From: Sneathiella chungangensis
Lineage (GTDB): Bacteria; Pseudomonadota; Alphaproteobacteria; Sneathiellales; Sneathiellaceae
Direction: 5' to 3'
DNA: 64,000 nt
Assembly (NCBI RefSeq): GCF_009882935.1
Contig: NZ_WTVA01000015.1
Span: 1 to 64,000 of the forward strand
The notes under the pieces were generated by a model. It made no database searches, had not been told where the DNA came from, and was given only the letters and a program-made list of their open reading frames with translations. A program made the position numbers and the translations under genes. Positions 58,638 through 64,000 of this stretch are shown one piece after another. Position 1 is the first letter of the stretch, and every line of letters begins with the position of its first letter.

Positions 58638-59486
58638 GTGACCCATAGCTGCTTCGACGTTCAGATCGCCAATGACATCGCCCATATCATCTTGAACCGG
58701 CCGGACAAACGGAACAGCATGGTGCCGGCATTCTGGACGGAATTGCCCGCAATTATCCGGGATATCGACGATAATGCGAAAGCGAGGGTGATTGTCATCT
58801 CCTCGACCGGTCCGCACTTTACGTCCGGTCTTGACGTCAGTTCCTTTCAGCAGGCCGAGATCACCGATCCGTCGGAGAAAAGAGCCGCGCGCATTCGCTC
58901 AGGCGCCGACTTTTACGGGACCGTCAAGAATATGCAGCAGTCCTTCACGGCGCTTGAAGACTGCCGCGTGCCGGTCCTCGTTGCCATCCAAGGCGGCTGT
59001 ATCGGCGGCGGCGTCGACCTAATCACGGCATGCGATATGCGATATGCGACGGAGGATGCCTTCATAACGATTTTCGAGACGAATATCGGTATGACCGCTG
59101 ACGTGGGCACATTTCCGCGCATTTCGAAACTCATTGCGGATGGCGTGGCGCGGGAACTCGCCTACACGGGGCGGCGCATGACGGCGGGCGAAGCGAAGGA
59201 AGTCGGCCTCGTCAACCGTGTTTTCAAAGATCACACGGCCATGATGAAAGGCGTGATGGAGATTGCGGCAGAAATCGCCAGCAAAGCGCCGCTCGCGATT
59301 ATGGGATGCAAGCGGCTGATGAATTATTCTCGCGATCATACGGTCCAGGACGGTCTGGATTACATCGCGATCTGGAACGCCAGCATGTTGCAGCGGGAGG
59401 AAATTTTCGAGGCGATGAAAGCCAATGCCGAGAAACGGCCCGGGAAATTCGTCGATCTGCCGCCCGTCAAAAAACATATTGGCTAG
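58638..59486 (+). CDS. ECH1-like delta3,5-delta2,4-dienoyl-CoA isomerase
   Basis: A crotonase-fold protein of 282 aa. The three acidic residues of mammalian dienoyl-CoA isomerase are present with identical spacing: Asp127 (GVDL), Glu147 (FETN) and Asp155 (TADVGT), spacing 20 and 8. It also has FTSGLDVSSF as oxyanion-hole loop. It would shift double bonds to 2,4-dienes for the FadH-like reductase. The start is GTG 58638, after AAAGGGAC. Divergent from the dehydrogenase gene. Confidence 0.85.
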   Translation: MTHSCFDVQIANDIAHIILNRPDKRNSMVPAFWTELPAIIRDIDDNAKARVIVISSTGPHFTSGLDVSSFQQAEITDPSEKRAARIRSGADFYGTVKNMQQSFTALEDCRVPVLVAIQGGCIGGGVDLITACDMRYATEDAFITIFETNIGMTADVGTFPRISKLIADGVARELAYTGRRMTAGEAKEVGLVNRVFKDHTAMMKGVMEIAAEIASKAPLAIMGCKRLMNYSRDHTVQDGLDYIAIWNASMLQREEIFEAMKANAEKRPGKFVDLPPVKKHIG

Positions 59487-59526
59487 ACGTCGCGGCCGGA
59501 TTATACCCGTTTCCCTTCGGGCTGGA

Positions 59527-59603
59527 TGGCGATCCCGACAGGACTCGAACCTGTTACCTCAAGATTAGGAATCTTGCGCTCTATCCTGATGAGCTACGGG
59601 ACC
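59527..59603 (-). tRNA. tRNA-Arg (anticodon CCT)
   Basis: The minus-strand sequence folds as a tRNA: acceptor GGTCCCG / CGGGATC with one G-U pair, D-arm AGCTC...GAGC, anticodon arm CAAGA-TTCCTAA-TCTTG, T-arm with GGTTCGAGTCC. The loop places CCT as anticodon, decoding AGG. The discriminator G is followed by an encoded CCA (59529-59527). No integrated element is seen next to it. Confidence 0.95.
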
Positions 59604-59653
59604 GTTTCCCGGGTTTAGCAGAGAGCTTTTTTTCGCGCCAGAGAAAAATAAGC

Positions 59654-59680
59654 CCCCGTCACCGTCCGGCGGCGACGGGG
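59654..59680 (-). terminator. Terminator after the DUF3012 gene
   Basis: CCCCGTC (59654-59660) pairs with GACGGGG (59674-59680), with a further CCG/CGG inside. The minus strand continues with TTATTTTTCTC, a usable U-tract. Confidence 0.75.
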
Positions 59681-59691
59681 ATTTAGCGATA

Positions 59692-59871
59692 TCAATCTGA
59701 CGTCAACACGCAATTCTTGGCAAAGTCGGCCGCTTCATTGGCGGACCAGTCACCTTTCGGCTTTTCCTTCATGGCTTCACACCATTCCTTGCTTCCGACT
59801 TCCGGATCGCAGGCGGCAAGCCCGAGCGCGAACAGGGACAATAGAGCAATGCTTAAGATTTTTTTGGCCAT
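59692..59871 (-). CDS. Small DUF3012 lipoprotein
   Basis: A 59-aa lipoprotein precursor. Signal peptide with lipobox LAAC (Cys21) is followed by the DUF3012 pattern VGSKEWCEAMKEKPKGDW and DFAKNC, with two further cysteines that may bond. Predicted mature chain is under 40 residues, anchored in a membrane. I chose MAKKILS (59871); an upstream in-frame ATG at 59910 would place the hairpin of the OmpA-like gene within it. Function unknown. Confidence 0.8.
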   Translation of the reverse strand: MAKKILSIALLSLFALGLAACDPEVGSKEWCEAMKEKPKGDWSANEAADFAKNCVLTSD

Positions 59872-59891
59872 GAGTTCCCCCGAATAGGCAT

Positions 59892-59924
59892 AAAAAAAGG
59901 CGGGGTGCAACTATGCACCCCGCC
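59892..59924 (-). terminator. Terminator after the OmpA-like gene
   Basis: GGCGGGGTGCA (59899-59909) pairs perfectly with TGCACCCCGCC (59914-59924) around ACTA. Seven As at 59892-59898 give a U-tract on the minus strand. Confidence 0.92.
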
Positions 59925-59941
59925 CCGTCAGTTCGTCAAGA

Positions 59942-60820
59942 TTACTTGCCTTCGACGGTGATTACCACACGACGGTTAGCCGCGTTCTTGACACCATCTG
60001 CGGTCTGGACTTTCAGGTCCTTCTTACCGTAGGAGCGCATGATAATACGCTTCGGCTCCATGCCCATATCCATGCCCATGAAGGCAACAGCTTCGGCACG
60101 GCGTTCACCGAGCTTGTCGTTATATTCAACGCTACCGACCGTATCGGTGTAACCGGCGATCGTAATCTGCGGATCCTTGAATTCCTTCATATATTCCGCA
60201 GCAGCCTTGATTTCTGCATCAGAGCCAGGCAGCGGCGTGGCCGAATCGAAGTCGAAATTCACTTCAAAGGATTTCGGCGCCATCATCATGGGCTTCTTTT
60301 TCTCGATGACGACAACTTTTTCCTCAACAACAACCACAGGCGCCATGGCTTTTTCGATTTCTTCTATCGCAAGAACAAAAGCGTCACGGCACGCGGCAAT
60401 GTCTTTCGGCTGGAAGTTTTCTTCCTGCTCCTGCACCCAGCAATCAAAGCTGGTTTGCGCTTTGGCCGCCTGCAACGGCAGCTTTTCAGCAGCACCTGCA
60501 CCGAGAGCCGCCATCAAACGCTCACGAGCGCCAGCAAGAACCGGTTCACGGTCCTTCGGAAGCTTCCACTCTTCAGGATGATAGGGATCAACCTGTTCCC
60601 CGCGCGTCGCGGCCATTGCCTTTTCAGCAAAGCGATCAGAATCGATATAGTCACCTTCCTGATATTCGGATTTAGCAAGCTCGATATAGCCGGCATAAAG
60701 CGCCTGCTGGAACTCGGTGCCGCTGGGGCTCAGCCGCTCGGCCTGCTCCAGTTTTCCGCCACATGCAGCGAGCACGAGCGAGGCGGCGCCAATCATTGCG
60801 AATTTAATCGTGTGTTTCAT
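59942..60820 (-). CDS. OmpA-family lipoprotein
   Basis: An outer-membrane lipoprotein that tethers to peptidoglycan. Lipobox LAAC (Cys20), a helical middle region (about 25-150), a short Val/Lys-rich stretch (about 160-180) and a C-terminal OmpA-like domain (about 185-290) with VNFDFDSATPL, AGYTDTVGSVEYNDKLGERRAEAV and NRRVVITVEG. The Asp and Arg residues that bind diaminopimelate in relatives are present. No beta-barrel precedes the domain. Ribosome site GAGGGGAAG precedes ATG 60820. Confidence 0.9.
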   Translation of the reverse strand: MKHTIKFAMIGAASLVLAACGGKLEQAERLSPSGTEFQQALYAGYIELAKSEYQEGDYIDSDRFAEKAMAATRGEQVDPYHPEEWKLPKDREPVLAGARERLMAALGAGAAEKLPLQAAKAQTSFDCWVQEQEENFQPKDIAACRDAFVLAIEEIEKAMAPVVVVEEKVVVIEKKKPMMMAPKSFEVNFDFDSATPLPGSDAEIKAAAEYMKEFKDPQITIAGYTDTVGSVEYNDKLGERRAEAVAFMGMDMGMEPKRIIMRSYGKKDLKVQTADGVKNAANRRVVITVEGK

Positions 60821-61049
60821 TATCTTCCCCTCAACCCTTGTTAATGGCGCAACTCAATTTGCCCCAACTATGGTTAATACTAGTACGTCGCAGAACTGCA
60901 AACAATAGGAATTGCCATTCGTTACCCTGAAATAGGGGGTTTACTAAAGTTTTCAACTCCTAAAATATAAATATTTGAAGGAAGTTAGGTATAAAAATTG
61001 ACTGAAATGCGGCAACTATTGTCCATTATTATGGTTTCAACACTTAAAA

Positions 61050-62303
61050 TTATGAAACCTTCGCAATTGTCTCTTTGCGTCCGATATCCCGGACAAAAAC
61101 CGCAGAGGCGGCAATCATCACCGCAGATCCGGCAAGACAGGCTTCGACGCCGCCTGCCTGGTACAGCAGACCGGAAAAAAGTGTGCCCATCAGGCGCCCG
61201 CCGGCATTCGCCATATAGTAAAACCCGACATTAAGCGTGGTGTTCTCCACCTCGGAGATCGCCAGGATAAGATAGGAATGGAGCGATGAATTGATGGCGA
61301 AACATATTCCGAAAACGGCAAGCCCGCCGATGATCGCCGCGGCAAATATGAGAAATCTGTCGGCGGGACTTGCATAGAGGCTGCCAAAATAGATAATCCC
61401 GGCAATCAGCAAAGGGACAACGGCAAGGGCGGCCGCCCAGCGTGAAGCGGCCCGAATCTCCGACGTCAACCCATCGGCCGATTTCCGGATAAAGCGCGGC
61501 GTGATCGCCTGAACAAACCCGTAGGCGATAACCCAGGCCGCCATAAAGGTTCCAATCTCTGTAAACCCCCAGCCGAGCACTTCCTGAAGGAAAAGTGGCA
61601 CACCGACGACAAACCAGATATCCCGTCCGCCGAACAGGAAAAAACGGGCCAGCGCTATAAAATTGATATCCCGGGTTTTCGAGAAGATCCGCGAAAAGGG
61701 TGGTTTTGATTTCACCTCACCTTCGAGCCGACGCAGCAACAAATAGGAGAGGACCAAGATCACGATCAGCCCCGCCCCCATGAGTACCAGCGCATCTTCA
61801 AATCCGACACTTGAGAGCAAAACGCCGCCCAGGAAAAAACCTAATCCTTTCAGGGCATTCTTGGAGCCCGTCAGCGCCGCTACCCATCTGAACAGGAGGG
61901 AATTACTGTTATCGGGAACGAGTATTCTGATCGAGGATTTCGCGCTCATTTTCGTGAGATCCTTGGCGATCCCCGAAAGGCCTTGCGAGAGAAACACGTA
62001 TAGTACGGAGAATTCCTTCGACCAGCCGGCATCCAGTTGCGACAGCATGAACAGCGCGGCGATCTGCAGCCATAGTCCGGCGTAGAGCGTGAAGCGCAGG
62101 CCAAGCCTTACGGCAATCCAGCCGCCCATAAGATTGGTGACGACCCCGAAGAATTCATAGAGAACGAAAAGCGCCGCAAGCTCGATCGGGGTATACCCAA
62201 GCGTATGAAAATGCAGGAGGACGAGCATCCGAAGGGCACCGTCGGTCAGCGTCAAGCCCCAATAGGCGCTTGTTACAACCGCATAGTCACGCAGTGCCCT
62301 CAT
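61050..62303 (-). CDS. arsJ: ArsJ, organoarsenical efflux MFS transporter
   Basis: Exports 1-arseno-3-phosphoglycerate. The 417-aa protein has about 12 membrane segments and begins [34 protein letters not shown], the ArsJ-characteristic start. It overlaps the GAPDH gene stop by four bases (ATGA), as in known arsenate-resistance operons, where GAPDH makes the unstable arseno ester and ArsJ expels it. No arsR is present nearby. Confidence 0.92.
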   Translation of the reverse strand: MRALRDYAVVTSAYWGLTLTDGALRMLVLLHFHTLGYTPIELAALFVLYEFFGVVTNLMGGWIAVRLGLRFTLYAGLWLQIAALFMLSQLDAGWSKEFSVLYVFLSQGLSGIAKDLTKMSAKSSIRILVPDNSNSLLFRWVAALTGSKNALKGLGFFLGGVLLSSVGFEDALVLMGAGLIVILVLSYLLLRRLEGEVKSKPPFSRIFSKTRDINFIALARFFLFGGRDIWFVVGVPLFLQEVLGWGFTEIGTFMAAWVIAYGFVQAITPRFIRKSADGLTSEIRAASRWAAALAVVPLLIAGIIYFGSLYASPADRFLIFAAAIIGGLAVFGICFAINSSLHSYLILAISEVENTTLNVGFYYMANAGGRLMGTLFSGLLYQAGGVEACLAGSAVMIAASAVFVRDIGRKETIAKVS

Positions 62304-63331
62304 CGCAAGCTTCCCGCGACTTTCTCGGCCAACTCCCGTAGCCGCCAGACATATCCCATTTCATTGTCATACCAGGCCAGCAGCTTGACCTGCGTCTCGT
62401 TCACCACCATCGTCGAAGGAGCGTCCAGTATGGCCGAACGCCTGTCATTCAGAAAATCCGCTGAGACCAGCGGACGCGTCTCAAAGCCGAGAATATTTTC
62501 GAGAGTGGTGCGGCTTGCAACTTCGAAATAGCCGTTCACTTCCTCGACCGTCGTCGGCCTTTCAACCTCCAGCACGCAATCCGTAATCGACGCATTCAAC
62601 AGAGGCACGCGAACAGCTATGCCGTTCAGTTTTCCGGAAAGCTCCGGATAGATCATCGAGATCGCCTTGGCCGAGCCCGTGGATGTCGGAATCAGGGAAT
62701 TCAACGCGGAACGTGCGCGGCGGAGATCCTTATGCGGCGCATCGACGATCACCTGCGTGTTGGTCACGTCATGTATCGTCGTGATCATGCCGTGCCGGAT
62801 ACCGATATTCTCCTGCATTACCTTGATCAACGGCGCAAGACAATTTGTCGTGCAGGAGGCGTTCGTCAGAATATGATGCGACGCGGCGTCATACAAATGG
62901 TCATTAACGCCCATCACGATATTCAGATCAGCATCCTTCACGGGCGCCGCGACAATCACTTTCTGAACAGAACCGGAGAGATAGTCCGCAAGGACCTTGC
63001 GCGATTTGAATTTGCCGGTGCATTCAATGACGACATCGACGCCCCGCTCATTCCAGGGGATTTCCGCGGGATCGGCAAACTCTGAATATGTCATGGTAAA
63101 GGCGCCTGCCCTCAGCCGGTCGCCGTCGCAATCAACGGGGATACCGAAACGCCCATGAACGCTGTCGAATTCCAAGAGATGGGCCGCCGTGGCAAGCCCG
63201 CCCTTAACTTCATTGATATGGACCACCTCGAAAGCCGGTGCCCCGTCCTTCACCATCGCCTGTTCAAGCGCCGCGCGTAGAAACAGGCGGCCCATGCGGC
63301 CGAAGCCATTTATACCGATCCGAACCGTCAT
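62300..63331 (-). CDS. ArsJ-associated glyceraldehyde-3-phosphate dehydrogenase
   Basis: In this operon type the enzyme uses arsenate in place of phosphate and forms 1-arseno-3-phosphoglycerate, which ArsJ exports. The 343-aa protein has the NAD Rossmann start [18 protein letters not shown], catalytic Cys160 in [11 protein letters not shown], and [10 protein letters not shown] near the C-terminus. Its tie to arsJ by overlapping codons shows the role; a glycolytic copy is probably elsewhere. Divergent from the CDF transporter gene with about 170 bases between. Confidence 0.92.
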   Translation of the reverse strand: MTVRIGINGFGRMGRLFLRAALEQAMVKDGAPAFEVVHINEVKGGLATAAHLLEFDSVHGRFGIPVDCDGDRLRAGAFTMTYSEFADPAEIPWNERGVDVVIECTGKFKSRKVLADYLSGSVQKVIVAAPVKDADLNIVMGVNDHLYDAASHHILTNASCTTNCLAPLIKVMQENIGIRHGMITTIHDVTNTQVIVDAPHKDLRRARSALNSLIPTSTGSAKAISMIYPELSGKLNGIAVRVPLLNASITDCVLEVERPTTVEEVNGYFEVASRTTLENILGFETRPLVSADFLNDRRSAILDAPSTMVVNETQVKLLAWYDNEMGYVWRLRELAEKVAGSLR

Positions 63332-63505
63332 TTAATCACCATTCTCACAGCCTAATACATCCGCGTCGCATCCTTGTGCGACCGGGCTTTAATTTGGACA
63401 ATAATCGCGGCATGTTACAACTTTATGTCAAGTTTTCTATGGACAATACCGGAGTGAAACTTGTCTACTCCTTAAATAACGCTTCTTTGAAAAACAACGA
63501 AATTT

Positions 63506-64000
63506 ATGGCGCATTCTCATTCTCACGCCGACGGTGACAATTCGGCACATGATCATACTCACGACCACACACCGAAGGTGACGGCGGATAGCGAACGGCG
63601 AATTTTCTGGGTGATGTGCCTGACCGGCGGTTACATGATCCTGCAGGCCCTTGGCGGACTGCTCGCAGGGTCTCTCGCCCTGATCGCCGATTCCGGGCAT
63701 ATGCTGTCCGACACTGCGGCCCTCGGTCTCGCCTGGTTCGCCTTTCGACTCGCCTCCAAGCCCGCGGACAGCAAGCGATCCTACGGTTATCACCGCTTTC
63801 AGATACTTGCGGCCTTCACGAACGGGCTGACATTGTTTTTTATCGCCGGCTGGATCGTGATAGAGGCGATTGACCGCCTGATATATCCGGGTAATGTGCT
63901 GGGCGGGCCGATGCTGGTGGTGGCCTGCGGCGGACTCGTAATCAATATCGCTGGCTTTTACCTACTTCACAGGGGAGACCGCGAGAACGTCAATATGCAG
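63506..64000 (+). CDS. Cation diffusion facilitator transporter (partial, cut by window end)
   Basis: The first 165 codons of a CDF/CzcD-type metal exporter read without interruption to the window edge. A His-rich cytoplasmic N-terminus (HSHSHADGDNSAHDHTHDH) is followed by membrane helices; the metal site ADSGHMLSD includes HxxxD (His65, Asp69). Likely exports zinc or a similar divalent ion. It lies divergent from the arsenate genes. The start at 63506 has no clear ribosome site; the C-terminal domain is outside the window. Confidence 0.88.
   Translation, partial: MAHSHSHADGDNSAHDHTHDHTPKVTADSERRIFWVMCLTGGYMILQALGGLLAGSLALIADSGHMLSDTAALGLAWFAFRLASKPADSKRSYGYHRFQILAAFTNGLTLFFIAGWIVIEAIDRLIYPGNVLGGPMLVVACGGLVINIAGFYLLHRGDRENVNMQ

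Noticed and set aside
63440-63505. MerR-type operator before the CDF gene (GGAGT and ACTCC)
   Set aside because: The half-sites are 11 bases apart, not the spacing of known MerR-family operators, and no 19-base promoter spacer could be placed around them.

Overview
This window is a stretch of chromosome from an alphaproteobacterium with moderate GC. The order clpB / DUF4167 / prmC-prfA-hisS-ispG-rodZ / ptsP / lysC, a cysteine operon with DUF2849 and DUF934, and the fdxA-carD pair are all familiar from that class. It does not look like a classical Rhizobiales genome; a marine Sneathiella-, Kordiimonas- or Emcibacter-like lineage is my guess, at low confidence. Nearly every gene is intact. No CRISPR array, prophage or insertion sequence was seen.

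Left part (1-31.8 kb) is housekeeping. A very strong promoter points out of the left edge. Then come a LytM-type peptidase and clpB with a textbook heat-shock promoter. A long minus-strand block follows: translation termination (prmC, prfA), hisS, isoprenoid ispG, cell-shape rodZ, the nitrogen-PTS enzyme ptsP, a nitronate-monooxygenase-like flavoprotein and lysC. On the plus strand are ubiG and argJ-mutT, then a MarR regulator, a comF/grxC/nitrilase/DUF1178 group, a parvulin, secA with a large palindrome in its leader region, terB, ferredoxin, carD, a phosphatase-fold protein that has lost its metal ligands, and an M48 protease.

Middle part (32.6-38 kb) holds assimilatory sulfate reduction: cysH of the APS-reductase type, then DUF2849-cysI-DUF934. 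Identical AT-rich palindromes lie before cysH and before the cysI operon. A YHS protein, a rhomboid protease and a glutathione transferase follow.

The accessory core (38.1-59.5 kb) is a catabolic island resembling the acyclic terpene utilisation (Atu, citronellol/geraniol) pathway: AtuA, AtuE-like hydratase, TetR repressor, AtuD-like dehydrogenase, and both subunits of a biotin-dependent geranyl-CoA-type carboxylase. It also carries three different acyl-CoA-forming enzymes, a FadH-like dienoyl-CoA reductase, a dienoyl-CoA isomerase, a second dehydrogenase, a DinB-fold protein, and an unusual HMG-CoA-synthase-like/DUF35 fusion next to a thiolase. The TetR gene and the dehydrogenase are divergent, and a perfect 22-bp palindrome sits exactly in a promoter spacer between them. 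No lyase for the hydroxylated glutaryl-CoA intermediate is visible, so the odd synthase-like/thiolase pair is the most interesting candidate for missing chemistry.

The right end (59.5-64 kb) has tRNA-Arg(CCT), a small DUF3012 lipoprotein, an OmpA-like lipoprotein, an arsenate-detoxification pair (GAPDH and ArsJ) without a visible ArsR, and a cation diffusion facilitator cut by the window edge.
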